DNA from: Mycolicibacterium frederiksbergense | Lineage (GTDB): Bacteria > Actinomycetota > Actinomycetes > Mycobacteriales > Mycobacteriaceae | DNA: 64,000 nucleotides | Direction of reading: 5' to 3' | NCBI RefSeq assembly: GCF_029893345.1 | Contig: NZ_JARXVE010000006.1 | Span: 186,001 to 250,000, forward strand | Part shown: piece after piece, positions 8,357 through 16,193 of the stretch | How the letters are laid out: each line of letters opens with the position of its first letter | How positions within the stretch are numbered: the stretch's first letter is position 1 | Made by a program: the position numbers and the translations under genes | Notes under the pieces: generated by a model | What the model was told of the DNA's origin: nothing | What the model saw: the letters and a program-made list of their open reading frames with translations, nothing else | Databases searched by the model: none

Positions 8357-9547
8357 GTGAAGCTACGGTTGATGGCGGTTTCGGCATTGCTGGCCCCGGC
8401 CCTGTTCTGCGGCCCGATTCCTCTTGCCGCGGCAGCGGCCCCGCCGAACTGGTCCGGGCTCGATGCCCGTAACTACGATGCCCCGATCCCGGCCCCGGGG
8501 ACGCTCATCCAGACGGTGCCCCTTGACCCGGCACTGTCGGTGGACGGCGCGGCCCAGGCGTATCGAATCCTGTACTCGACTGTGGACCAGCATGATTCGC
8601 CAGCGGTGAGCACCGCTGTCGTCTTTGTGCCGCGTGGTGATGCACCCGAAGGCGGTTGGCCCACAGTCGCATGGGCGCACGGCACGGTCGGGCTCGGCGA
8701 CGACTGCGCCCCGTCGGCCCACCCGCGCAGCATGCGCGATAACGAATACCTCACGCACTGGCTGGATCAGGGCTACGCCATCGTCGGCTCCGACTACGCC
8801 GGACTGGGCACGCCCGGTTTGATGAGTTACCTCAACAGCGTCGCCACCGCGCACAGCGTCGTCGACTCGGTGATCGCCATGCACCACATGGACCTGCCGT
8901 TGTCGCCCAATTGGGCGCTGGTCGGGCAATCCCAGGGCGGTGCGGCTGCCGTCGACAGTGCCCGGTGGGCCACCGAGTTCAGCCGCGGAACCGGCCTGAA
9001 CTACCGCGGTGTGGTGGCGACCGGCACCCCTGCCGGTGTCGAGAGCATCGTCAAGCAGGCCGGCCCCGATATGGTCCTGCCCCCGAATCTGGGGCCCGCC
9101 GCCAACAGCTACACCGGCTACATCCTGGCCGGATTCCGCGACGCACGGCCCGATATCGACGTCAACAGCGTGCTGACCCCGGCCGGACTCGACGCCGTGG
9201 CCAAGGCCGAGACCTTGTGCAAGATGGACCTGGACGGTGCGCTGGCCGGAATGACCCCGACCGGGTTCTTCCGCGCTCCACTGGCGACACTGCCCGGCGC
9301 GGCCGAGGCGCTCGACGCGTATATGGGAACCCCGACCAGCGGCTACGACCGGCCGATCCTCCTGGGCGTCGGGATGCTGGACCGCGACGTGCCGCCGAAG
9401 CTCTCGATCGACTTCAACGAGCGACTGGCGGCCCACGGTCAGGACGTCACACTGAAGATCTATCCCGATGAGGATCACTCCGGCACAGTGCTGGCCTCGA
9501 TGCCCGATTCAACACCGTTCCTGCGGGGGTTGTTCGACGGGAGCTGA
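8357..9547 (+). CDS. Secreted alpha/beta hydrolase (secretory lipase family)
   Basis: A 396-residue protein with a cleavable-type signal peptide (about 1-27, ending LAAAAAPP). The alpha/beta hydrolase core has the nucleophile elbow LVGQSQGG (S192), a probable aspartate in the MLDRDVPP loop near 336 and a histidine in DEDHSGT near 374. It resembles the LIP/secretory lipase family of actinobacteria and probably acts on esters outside the membrane. It is followed by the FAH-family gene after 37 bp. The GTG start directly precedes the signal sequence. Confidence 0.85.
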   Translation: MKLRLMAVSALLAPALFCGPIPLAAAAAPPNWSGLDARNYDAPIPAPGTLIQTVPLDPALSVDGAAQAYRILYSTVDQHDSPAVSTAVVFVPRGDAPEGGWPTVAWAHGTVGLGDDCAPSAHPRSMRDNEYLTHWLDQGYAIVGSDYAGLGTPGLMSYLNSVATAHSVVDSVIAMHHMDLPLSPNWALVGQSQGGAAAVDSARWATEFSRGTGLNYRGVVATGTPAGVESIVKQAGPDMVLPPNLGPAANSYTGYILAGFRDARPDIDVNSVLTPAGLDAVAKAETLCKMDLDGALAGMTPTGFFRAPLATLPGAAEALDAYMGTPTSGYDRPILLGVGMLDRDVPPKLSIDFNERLAAHGQDVTLKIYPDEDHSGTVLASMPDSTPFLRGLFDGS

Positions 9548-9584
9548 CCGAAACCGCCGGTCGGGCCGTCACTACGCTGACAAC

Positions 9585-10361
9585 ATGCGTTTAGGTCGAA
9601 TCGCCAGTCCCGACGGGGTCGCCTTCGTGAGTATCGAAGGCGACGAAGCAGACGCGGTCTGCAAAGAAATCGCTGAGCATCCGTTCGGTACACCGAGTTT
9701 CACCGGGCGTACTTGGCCGCTGGCCGACGTGCGGCTACTCGCGCCGATCCTGGCCAGCAAAGTGATCTGCATGGGCAAGAACTATGCGGCCCACGCCGAG
9801 GAGATGGGCGGGGTGGCGCCCGAGGATCCGGTGATCTTCCTCAAGCCGAACACCGCGATCATCGGCCCCAACGTGCCGATCCAACTGCCGGCCGACGCCA
9901 ACCCCGTCCACCATGAGGGGGAGTTGGCCATCGTCATCGGGCGGCCCTGCAAGGACGTGCCCGCCGCGCGCGCGGCGGAGAACATCCTGGGCTACACGAT
10001 CGCCAACGATGTCTCGGCGCGCGATCAGCAGCGCAAGGACGGTCAGTGGATGCGGGCCAAGGGGCATGACACGTTCTGCCCCGTCGGCCCGTGGATCGAC
10101 ACCTCGATCGATCCGTCGGACCTGGAACTGCGCACCGAAGTGAATGGTGAGGTGCGCCAGCGCAGCCGAACCTCACTGATGATCCACGACATCGGCGCCA
10201 TCGTGGAGTGGGTCTCGGCGGTGATGACGCTGCTGCCCGGTGACCTCATCCTGACCGGAACCCCCGAGGGTGTCGGCCCGATCGAAAACGGGGACACCGT
10301 GAGCGTCACCGTCGAAGGCATCGGCACCCTGACCAATCCCGTTGTACGCAAGCAGAAGTAA
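9585..10361 (+). CDS. Fumarylacetoacetate hydrolase family protein
   Basis: A 258-residue enzyme of the FAH/HpaG family (divalent-metal C-C hydrolases, decarboxylases or isomerases). Seen are MGKNYAAHAEEMG, the metal-ligand segment HEGELAIVIGRPC, NDVSARDQQ and the C-terminal TGTPEGVG motif. The ATG at 9585 gives the conserved start MRLGRIASPDG. An in-frame ATG at 9468 would run into the lipase gene and is rejected. The gene is directly upstream of gltX (8 bp), the same pair as Rv2993c/Rv2992c in M. tuberculosis. The substrate is not established. Confidence 0.88.
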   Translation: MRLGRIASPDGVAFVSIEGDEADAVCKEIAEHPFGTPSFTGRTWPLADVRLLAPILASKVICMGKNYAAHAEEMGGVAPEDPVIFLKPNTAIIGPNVPIQLPADANPVHHEGELAIVIGRPCKDVPAARAAENILGYTIANDVSARDQQRKDGQWMRAKGHDTFCPVGPWIDTSIDPSDLELRTEVNGEVRQRSRTSLMIHDIGAIVEWVSAVMTLLPGDLILTGTPEGVGPIENGDTVSVTVEGIGTLTNPVVRKQK

Positions 10362-10369
10362 GGAAATCG

Positions 10370-11836
10370 ATGACTGCCTCCAGTGATCCGGTCCGGGTCC
10401 GTTTCTGCCCGTCGCCGACCGGCACCCCGCACGTCGGGTTGGTCCGCACCGCACTGTTCAACTGGGCCTACGCGCGCCACACCGGCGGCACGTTCGTCTT
10501 CCGTATCGAGGACACCGATGCCGCGCGCGACAGCGATGAGAGCTATGCCGCGATCCTGGACGCGCTGCGCTGGTTGGGCCTGGACTGGGATGAAGGCCCC
10601 GAGGTCGGTGGCCCCTATGAGCCGTATCGGCAGTCGCAGCGTAGCGAGATCTACCGTGACGTGATCGCGCGCCTGTTGGAGGCCGGCGAGGTGTACGAGG
10701 CGTATTCGACGCCGGAAGAGGTTGAGGCGCGGCACGTGGCGGCCGGGCGTAATCCCAAGCTGGGCTATGACAATTACGACCGCGACCTCACCGACGAGCA
10801 GCGCCAGGCGTTTGCCGACGAGGGCCGAAAGCCGGTGCTGCGGTTGCGCATGCCCGATGCGGATCTGTCCTGGAACGATCTGGTCCGCGGCCCGACCACG
10901 TTCCCGGCGGGCTCGGTGCCGGATTTTGCGATCACGCGGAGCAACGGAGATCCGTTGTACACCTTGGTCAATCCGGTCGATGACGCACTGATGAAGATCA
11001 CCCACGTGCTGCGCGGCGAGGACATCATGCCCTCGACACCGCGCCAGATCGCGCTGTATCAGGCGTTGATGCGGATCGGCGTGGCCGAGCGGGTTCCCGA
11101 ATTTGCTCATTTGCCAAGCGTTCTGGGTGAGGGCAACAAGAAGCTGTCCAAGCGTGATCCGCAGTCGAATCTGTTCCTGCACCGGGACCGCGGTTTTCTG
11201 CCGGAGGGCCTGTTGAACTACCTGGCGCTGCTGGGCTGGGGCATCGCCGACGATCACGACGTGTTCAGCCTCGATGAGATGGTGGCCGCATTCGATGTGA
11301 CCAACGTCAATTCGAATCCGGCGCGGTTCGACCAGAAGAAGGCCGACGCGATCAACGCCGAGCACATCCGACTGCTGGCCCCAGCGGATTTCACCGCGCG
11401 GCTGCGGGCCTATCTGGACGCGCACGGTCACCACACCGGCTTGGATGACGCCGGATTCGCCGAAGCCGCCGCGTTGGTCCAAACCCGCATCGTGGTGCTG
11501 GGCGACGCGTGGGGGCTGCTGAAGTTCTTCGACGAGGGCTCCTACGAGATCGACGAGAAGGCCGCGGGCAAGGAGCTGCGCGAGGAGGCCGCACCGGTCC
11601 TGGATGCCGCTCTGAGCGCCCTGGAGGGCGTCGGGGAGTGGAACACCGCCAACATCGAGTCCGCGCTCAAGGCGGCGCTTCTGGACGGTCTTGAGCTCAA
11701 GCCCCGTAAGGCGTTCGGACCGATCCGGGTAGCCGTCACGGGTGCAACGGTCAGCCCGCCGCTGTTCGAGTCGATGGAACTGCTGGGTGCGGACAGCAGT
11801 CTGGCGCGGTTGCGGGCCGCCCGGGGCAGGGTGTGA
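10370..11836 (+). CDS. gltX: Glutamyl-tRNA synthetase
   Basis: A 488-residue class I synthetase that charges tRNA-Glu. In actinobacteria it usually also misacylates tRNA-Gln for GatCAB. The HIGH-type motif is SPTGTPHVGL (15-24) and the KMSKS-type motif is KLSKR (258-262). The C-terminal half is the anticodon-binding helical domain. It lies eight bases after the FAH gene and about 120 bp before tRNA-Gln and tRNA-Glu, so the enzyme and both of its likely substrates are adjacent. Confidence 0.97.
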   Translation: MTASSDPVRVRFCPSPTGTPHVGLVRTALFNWAYARHTGGTFVFRIEDTDAARDSDESYAAILDALRWLGLDWDEGPEVGGPYEPYRQSQRSEIYRDVIARLLEAGEVYEAYSTPEEVEARHVAAGRNPKLGYDNYDRDLTDEQRQAFADEGRKPVLRLRMPDADLSWNDLVRGPTTFPAGSVPDFAITRSNGDPLYTLVNPVDDALMKITHVLRGEDIMPSTPRQIALYQALMRIGVAERVPEFAHLPSVLGEGNKKLSKRDPQSNLFLHRDRGFLPEGLLNYLALLGWGIADDHDVFSLDEMVAAFDVTNVNSNPARFDQKKADAINAEHIRLLAPADFTARLRAYLDAHGHHTGLDDAGFAEAAALVQTRIVVLGDAWGLLKFFDEGSYEIDEKAAGKELREEAAPVLDAALSALEGVGEWNTANIESALKAALLDGLELKPRKAFGPIRVAVTGATVSPPLFESMELLGADSSLARLRAARGRV

Positions 11837-11860
11837 AAACCACTCCAAAATCTTTGGTAG

Positions 11861-11866
11861 TCTGCT
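11861..11866 (+). promoter_or_regulatory. Candidate -10 box for the tRNA-Gln/tRNA-Glu unit
   Basis: TAGTCT (within TTGGTAGTCTGC) fits a mycobacterial -10 and sits about 85 bp upstream of tRNA-Gln. The region between contains a short imperfect hairpin (GCGGGGAAGTTCCCGC). The -35 is poor, so the tRNAs could also be read from gltX. Confidence 0.3.
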
Positions 11867-11952
11867 CTCCGGTTCGAAAAGCGAAGCGGGGAAGTTCCCG
11901 CCGAGCGGATCGGATCAATAATTGCCCGTGACCTGCGGTGATGGGTAGTTAT

Positions 11953-12024
11953 TGGGGTATGGTGTAATTGGCAACACAGCTGATTCTGGTTCAGCCATTC
12001 TAGGTTCGAGTCCTGGTACCCCAG
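11953..12024 (+). tRNA. tRNA-Gln (anticodon CTG)
   Basis: A 72-base cloverleaf with acceptor arms TGGGGTA/TACCCCA, T-loop GGTTCGAGTCC and anticodon loop carrying CTG. A CCA end is encoded at 12025-12027. It lies downstream of gltX and upstream of tRNA-Glu, the same arrangement as in M. tuberculosis. Confidence 0.95.
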
Positions 12025-12086
12025 CCAATCGGTCGGATTAGGTCAGAGTGATCGTCTGAGCTATGCTGACCATCCGGAAGTTCAAG

Positions 12087-12159
12087 GCCCCCGTCGTCTA
12101 GCGGCCTAGGACGCCGCCCTCTCACGGCGGTAGCGTGGGTTCGAATCCCATCGGGGGTA
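12087..12159 (+). tRNA. tRNA-Glu (anticodon CTC)
   Basis: A 73-base cloverleaf with acceptor arm GCCCCCG/CGGGGGT, anticodon stem CCGCC/GGCGG around the loop CTCTCAC (anticodon CTC) and T-arm GGGTTCGAATCCC. No complete CCA is encoded. It is followed by a strong terminator. Confidence 0.95.
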
Positions 12160-12166
12160 CAGAGGT

Positions 12167-12202
12167 AAAAGGCACCCGGTCCATACGGACCGGGTGCCTT
12201 TT
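12167..12202 (+). terminator. Intrinsic terminator of the gltX/tRNA unit
   Basis: A perfect 16-bp stem (12167-12182 with 12187-12202) and a 4-base loop, the right arm ending in TTTT and followed by GCTTT. It starts seven bases after tRNA-Glu. Confidence 0.9.
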
Positions 12203-12232
12203 GCTTTGCGCGGTGAAGTCGGTGCAGAGCGC

Positions 12233-12272
12233 TAATCACTCCAACGTGGCGAACGTCACGTTGGAGTGATTA
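12233..12272. repeat. Perfect 16-bp inverted repeat, possible REP-like element or iclR-side terminator
   Basis: The arms (12233-12248 and 12257-12272) are exact complements around an 8-base loop, starting TAATCACTCC. It lies 30 bp past the tRNA terminator and 98 bp past the minus-strand regulator stop. No T-run follows on either strand, so it is not a classical terminator. Confidence 0.6.
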
Positions 12273-12369
12273 GGGTCACCGAGCGCCACATTCGGCGGGA
12301 CGGCGTCGGGAGCCCCGGCCGGGAGTGGTTACGACGCGACACACCGACGCCCGTGCGGTGAGAGGTGTC

Positions 12370-13071
12370 TCACAGTCGGCGGGCGAGGGCGTCGGCGGCG
12401 GCGAGCAGATCGGCGGCCCAGCGGGCTCCGGGCCGGCGGCCCATGCGATCGATCGGCCCTGAGACCGATATGGCGGCAATCACTGAGCCCCGGCCGTCAC
12501 GTACCGGTGCCGACACACTGGCGACTCCAGGCTCGCGCTCGGCGGCACTCTGGGCCCAGCCGCGCTTGCGGACCTCGGCCAGGGTGCGGTCGGTGAATTT
12601 GGCGGTCGGCAGCACGGCCTGCTGGGTGGCCGCGTCGGCGTAGGCCAGCAGCACCTTGGCGCCCGAGCCCGCGGTCATCGGCAGGTGGGTGCCGACGGGC
12701 ACGGTGTCGCGCAGACCGGCGGGGGGCTCAAGGGCCACCACGCACACCCGGGACAGGCCCTCCCGGCGGTAGAGCTGAACGCTCTCGCCGGTGATCTCGC
12801 GCAGTCGGGGTAACACGGCCGCGCCCGCGGCCAGCAGCGGATCGTTGACGTGAGAGGCCAATTCGGTCAGTGCGGGCCCCAGGCGCCAGCGGCCGTCGCC
12901 GTCGCGGGCCAGCAGCCGGTGGGTTTCCAGCCCCGCCGCCAACCGATGCGCGGTCGCCCGGGGCAGGCCGGTCCGCTCGCACAATTCGGCCAGCCCACAT
13001 GGTGACTCGGCCACTGTGTGCAGTACACCCACCGCTTTGTCGAGCACGCCGATGCCGCTATCATTTCTCAC
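12370..13071 (-). CDS. IclR-family transcriptional regulator, likely controller of leuCD
   Basis: A 233-residue protein with an N-terminal winged helix-turn-helix (about 5-65: LAELCERTGLPRATAHRLAAGLE) and a C-terminal IclR effector domain. It is divergent from leuC, as in M. tuberculosis (Rv2989) and in Streptomyces, where the IclR protein NdgR binds the leuCD promoter. A role in leucine/branched-chain control is therefore likely but inferred. The GTG start has no Shine-Dalgarno sequence and a TAGTAT box lies seven bases upstream, suggesting a leaderless message. Confidence 0.9.
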   Translation of the reverse strand: MRNDSGIGVLDKAVGVLHTVAESPCGLAELCERTGLPRATAHRLAAGLETHRLLARDGDGRWRLGPALTELASHVNDPLLAAGAAVLPRLREITGESVQLYRREGLSRVCVVALEPPAGLRDTVPVGTHLPMTAGSGAKVLLAYADAATQQAVLPTAKFTDRTLAEVRKRGWAQSAAEREPGVASVSAPVRDGRGSVIAAISVSGPIDRMGRRPGARWAADLLAAADALARRL

Positions 13072-13101
13072 AGAGAGATACTAGCGTCTCGCATTCTGAG
13101 A
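13066..13101. promoter_or_regulatory. Candidate IclR operator and iclR promoter
   Basis: Alternating TCTC/GAGA half sites occur at 13066-13069, 13075-13078, 13087-13090 and 13098-13101, about one helical turn apart. The minus-strand -10 candidate TAGTAT (13079-13084) lies among them. The cluster straddles the regulator start and sits about 90 bp upstream of leuC, where an operator controlling both genes would be expected. Confidence 0.45.
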
Positions 13102-13190
13102 TGGCGACGATAACTCCAAACCCTGCCCAGCCCCCGGCGGACTCTTGAATGTGAGCCCGCAATCGCTTTGAACCGAATCGAGTAGCAGCG

Positions 13191-14645
13191 ATGGACCAAC
13201 CGACAAAGGCATCCGCCAAGCCCCGCACCATGGCCGAGAAGGTGTGGGAAGACCACGTTGTGGCGCCCGGCGAGGGCGAGGGTGCGGCCAAAGAGCCCGA
13301 CTTGATCTATATCGATCTGCATCTCGTGCACGAGGTCACCAGCCCGCAGGCATTCGACGGGCTGCGGTTGGCCGGCCGACCGGTGCGGCGGCCTGACCTG
13401 ACCATCGCCACCGAAGATCACAACGTGCCCACCATCGATATCGATAAGCCGATCGCCGATCCGGTATCGCGCACCCAGGTCGAGACATTGCGGCGCAACT
13501 GTGCGGAATTCGGCATCCGGTTGCACTCGATGGGCGACGCCGAGCAGGGCATCGTGCACATCATCGGACCGCAACTCGGGCTCACTCAGCCGGGCATGAC
13601 GATCGTTTGTGGCGATAGCCACACGTCGACCCACGGTGCCTTCGGTGCCATCGCAATGGGTATCGGCACTTCGGAGGTCGAGCATGTGATGGCCACCCAG
13701 ACGCTGCCGCTCAAGCCATTCAAGACCATGGCGGTCAACGTCGACGGGGTGCTGCCCCCCGGAGTCAGCGCCAAGGACATCATCTTGGCTGTCATCGCCA
13801 AGATCGGTACCGGCGGCGGGCAGGGACACGTCATCGAATACCGCGGCAGTGCCATCGAGGCTTTGTCGATGGAAGGCCGGATGACGATCTGCAACATGAG
13901 CATCGAGGCCGGGGCACGCGCAGGCATGGTCGCCCCTGACGAGACGACGTTCGAGTTCCTCAAGGGCCGTCCGCACGCCCCCAAGGGCGCCGACTGGGAT
14001 GCCGCCGTCGCCGCGTGGAGCCAGTTGCGTACCGACGAGGGTGCCGAATTCGACACCGAGGTCTATCTGGATGCCGCCTCGCTGAGCCCGTTTGTGACGT
14101 GGGGCACCAACCCGGGTCAGGGCGTGCCGCTGTCCGCATCGGTGCCCGACCCGGAGCTGCTCGGCGACGACGCCGAGCGTCAGTCGGCGGAGAAGGCATT
14201 GGCCTACATGGATCTTCAGCCGGGTATGGCCATGCGTGACATCGCCGTGGACACCGTGTTCGTGGGTTCGTGCACCAACGGCCGGATCGAGGATCTGCGC
14301 GTGGTCGCCGACGTGTTGCGGGACCGGAAGGTGGCCGAGGGGGTGCGGATGTTGATCGTGCCGGGCTCGATGCGGGTCCGGGCCCAGGCCGAATCGGAAG
14401 GTCTCGACCGGATATTCACCGCTGCCGGCGCCCAGTGGCGTCAGGCCGGCTGCTCGATGTGTCTGGGCATGAACCCCGATCAACTGGCCCCGGGGCAGCG
14501 CTGCGCCTCGACGTCCAACCGGAATTTCGAAGGCCGCCAGGGCAAGGGCGGCCGGACCCACTTGGTCTCGCCGGCCGTCGCGGCGGCCACCGCCGTGCGC
14601 GGAAAACTGACGTCCCCCGCCGATCTGCCCGCCGCGACCCGCTAA
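13191..14645 (+). CDS. leuC: 3-isopropylmalate dehydratase large subunit
   Basis: A 484-residue aconitase-family subunit that, with LeuD, isomerises 2-isopropylmalate to 3-isopropylmalate. The three [4Fe-4S] ligands are visible: C361 in GSCTNGRIEDLR, and C421 and C424 in GCSMCLGMNPD. GDSHTSTHGAFGA is also typical. The ATG at 13191 gives a 13-residue polar lead before MAEKVWEDHVV; the internal ATG at 13230 would also work. leuD follows after 22 bp with a GGAG site. Confidence 0.96.
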   Translation: MDQPTKASAKPRTMAEKVWEDHVVAPGEGEGAAKEPDLIYIDLHLVHEVTSPQAFDGLRLAGRPVRRPDLTIATEDHNVPTIDIDKPIADPVSRTQVETLRRNCAEFGIRLHSMGDAEQGIVHIIGPQLGLTQPGMTIVCGDSHTSTHGAFGAIAMGIGTSEVEHVMATQTLPLKPFKTMAVNVDGVLPPGVSAKDIILAVIAKIGTGGGQGHVIEYRGSAIEALSMEGRMTICNMSIEAGARAGMVAPDETTFEFLKGRPHAPKGADWDAAVAAWSQLRTDEGAEFDTEVYLDAASLSPFVTWGTNPGQGVPLSASVPDPELLGDDAERQSAEKALAYMDLQPGMAMRDIAVDTVFVGSCTNGRIEDLRVVADVLRDRKVAEGVRMLIVPGSMRVRAQAESEGLDRIFTAAGAQWRQAGCSMCLGMNPDQLAPGQRCASTSNRNFEGRQGKGGRTHLVSPAVAAATAVRGKLTSPADLPAATR

Positions 14646-14667
14646 AGAAAATTCAGGAGAAGAAGCG

Positions 14668-15261
14668 ATGCAGGCTTTCCAGACTCACACCGGTATCGGC
14701 GTCCCGCTGCGGCGGTCGAATGTCGACACCGACCAGATCATCCCCGCGGTCTATTTGAAGCGGGTAACCCGAACGGGTTTCGAGGACGGATTGTTCGCCG
14801 CCTGGCGCACCGATCCGTCGTTCATTTTGAACCTCCCGCCTTTCGACAAAGGCTCCGTGTTGGTCGCCGGCCCCGATTTCGGCACCGGTTCGTCACGCGA
14901 ACACGCCGTCTGGGCGCTCATGGACTATGGCTTCCGGGTGGTTATCTCATCCCGTTTCGCCGACATTTTTCGCGGCAATGCGGGCAAGGCCGGGCTATTG
15001 GCCGCCGAGGTCGCCCAGGACGATGTCGAGCTGCTCTGGAAGCTCATCGAGCAGAATCCGGGCTTGGAAATCACTGTGAATCTTCAAGATCGAAATATCG
15101 TCGCTGGAACGGTTGTGGTGCCGTTCAGGATTGACGACTACACCGCCTGGCGGCTGCTCGAAGGACTCGACGATATAGGCCTTACGCTGCGGAAACTCTC
15201 CTCGATCGAGGATTACGAGAAGCGCCGGCCGGCCTGGAAGCCGCGCACTCTGCCGGCCTGA
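14668..15261 (+). CDS. leuD: 3-isopropylmalate dehydratase small subunit
   Basis: A 197-residue swivel-domain subunit of isopropylmalate isomerase. It starts with the family motif TGIGVPLRRSNVDTDQIIPAVYLK and contains GPDFGTGSSREHAVWAL, the phosphate-binding serine/arginine loop. Length is normal. It follows leuC in one transcription unit (AGGAG before the ATG). Confidence 0.97.
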   Translation: MQAFQTHTGIGVPLRRSNVDTDQIIPAVYLKRVTRTGFEDGLFAAWRTDPSFILNLPPFDKGSVLVAGPDFGTGSSREHAVWALMDYGFRVVISSRFADIFRGNAGKAGLLAAEVAQDDVELLWKLIEQNPGLEITVNLQDRNIVAGTVVVPFRIDDYTAWRLLEGLDDIGLTLRKLSSIEDYEKRRPAWKPRTLPA

Positions 15262-15399
15262 TCGGGGGCCCGGCGGGGCGCTCCGGCGGCCGAATTCGCC
15301 GCCCATCAAACCGGTTCTGGACCCAGCCGGGCGGAGTCCAAGTGGGGCAAGCGGATTGCCGGATTGTTCGCTAGCTATGCCTGAAATTGCGCGTGGCTC

Positions 15400-15429
15400 T
15401 TGGAAATCAGTGGTTACAGGGTTTACCGT
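15400..15429 (+). promoter_or_regulatory. Candidate hupB promoter
   Basis: TTGGAA (15400-15405), an 18-bp spacer and TACCGT (15424-15429) give a plausible sigma-A promoter. The expected leader is about 40 bases and contains a strong GGAGG (15465-15469) before the hupB ATG. Confidence 0.4.
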
Positions 15430-15475
15430 GTCCTCTAGTCGGTCCAAGGAGGACCACTGGTTTCGGAGGTTTTGG

Positions 15476-16132
15476 ATGAACAAAGCGGAGCTCATCGACG
15501 TACTCACAACCAAACTGGGCACCGATCGTCGCCAGGCTACCGCCGCGGTGGAGAATGTTGTGGACACCATCGTGCGCGCGGTGCACAAGGGCGAGAGCGT
15601 GACGATCACCGGTTTCGGCGTATTCGAGCAGCGCCGCCGCGCTGCCCGGGTGGCGCGTAACCCGCGCACCGGCGAGACGGTGAAGGTCAAGCCCACCTCG
15701 GTGCCGGCATTCCGGCCGGGTGCGCAGTTCAAGGCCGTTGTCTCTGGCGCGCAGCGTCTCCCGGCTGAAGGACCGGCCGTCAAGCGTGGCGTCACCGCAG
15801 GCCCGGTCAAGCGCGCCGCCGCCAAGAAGGTCGCCGCCAAGAAGGTGGCTGCCAAGAAGGCCCCAGTCAAGAAGGCCGCAGTCAAGAAGGCCGCGACCAC
15901 GGCAGTCAAGAAGGCCGCAGTCAAGAAGGCCGCGACCACGGCAGTCAAGAAGGCCGCAGTCAAGAAGGCAGTTGTCAAGAAGGCGGCAGCCAAGGCTCCC
16001 GCCAAGAAGGCCGCGACCAAGGCTCCGGCCAAGAAGGTCGCAGTCAAGGCCGTTGTCAAGAAGGCTGCCACCAAGGCTCCGGCCAAGAAGGCTGCCGCCA
16101 AGAAGGCCCCGGCCAAAAAGGGCCGCAAGTAG
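15476..16132 (+). CDS. hupB: HU-type DNA-binding protein with Lys/Ala-rich tail
   Basis: A 218-residue nucleoid protein. Residues 1-90 are a normal HU domain (MNKAELIDVLTTKLGTDRRQA, GFGVFEQRRRAARVARNP, VPAFRPGAQFK). The C-terminal 115 residues are almost entirely Ala, Lys, Val and Pro (AVKKA, APAKKA), the histone-H1-like tail known from mycobacterial HupB. Part of the tail is an exact tandem duplication of 39 bases. The ATG at 15476 follows GGAGG at good spacing; upstream in-frame ATGs would add a non-HU extension. It is followed by a terminator and converges on mutT1. Confidence 0.96.
   Translation: MNKAELIDVLTTKLGTDRRQATAAVENVVDTIVRAVHKGESVTITGFGVFEQRRRAARVARNPRTGETVKVKPTSVPAFRPGAQFKAVVSGAQRLPAEGPAVKRGVTAGPVKRAAAKKVAAKKVAAKKAPVKKAAVKKAATTAVKKAAVKKAATTAVKKAAVKKAVVKKAAAKAPAKKAATKAPAKKVAVKAVVKKAATKAPAKKAAAKKAPAKKGRK
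15875..15952 (+). repeat. Two exact 39-bp tandem copies in the hupB tail
   Basis: Units 15875-15913 and 15914-15952 are identical and each encodes AAVKKAATTAVKK. A third, partial copy follows. The in-frame repeat changes tail length without frameshift. Confidence 0.9.
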
Positions 16133-16140
16133 ATTCCAGC

Positions 16141-16183
16141 AAGGCACGTCGTGAGCCGAAGATCAGCTCACGACGTGCCTTTC
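16141..16183. terminator. Bidirectional terminator between hupB and mutT1
   Basis: A perfect 16-bp stem (16141-16156 with 16166-16181), 9-base loop, then TTTCTG on the plus strand. It starts eight bases after the hupB stop and is 13 bases from the mutT1 stop. Confidence 0.88.
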
Positions 16184-16193
16184 TGCGTGTGCG

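Noticed and set aside
13101..13190. Leader-peptide attenuator upstream of leuC
   Set aside because: The short frames here (15 codons from 13101, six codons from about 13152) lack a run of leucine codons and no terminator hairpin follows.
15356..15475. Longer HupB starting at an upstream ATG
   Set aside because: The extra 40 residues are not HU-like, and GGAGG directly precedes the ATG at 15476.
15875..15970. CRISPR-like repeats in hupB
   Set aside because: The units are contiguous and coding, without spacers.
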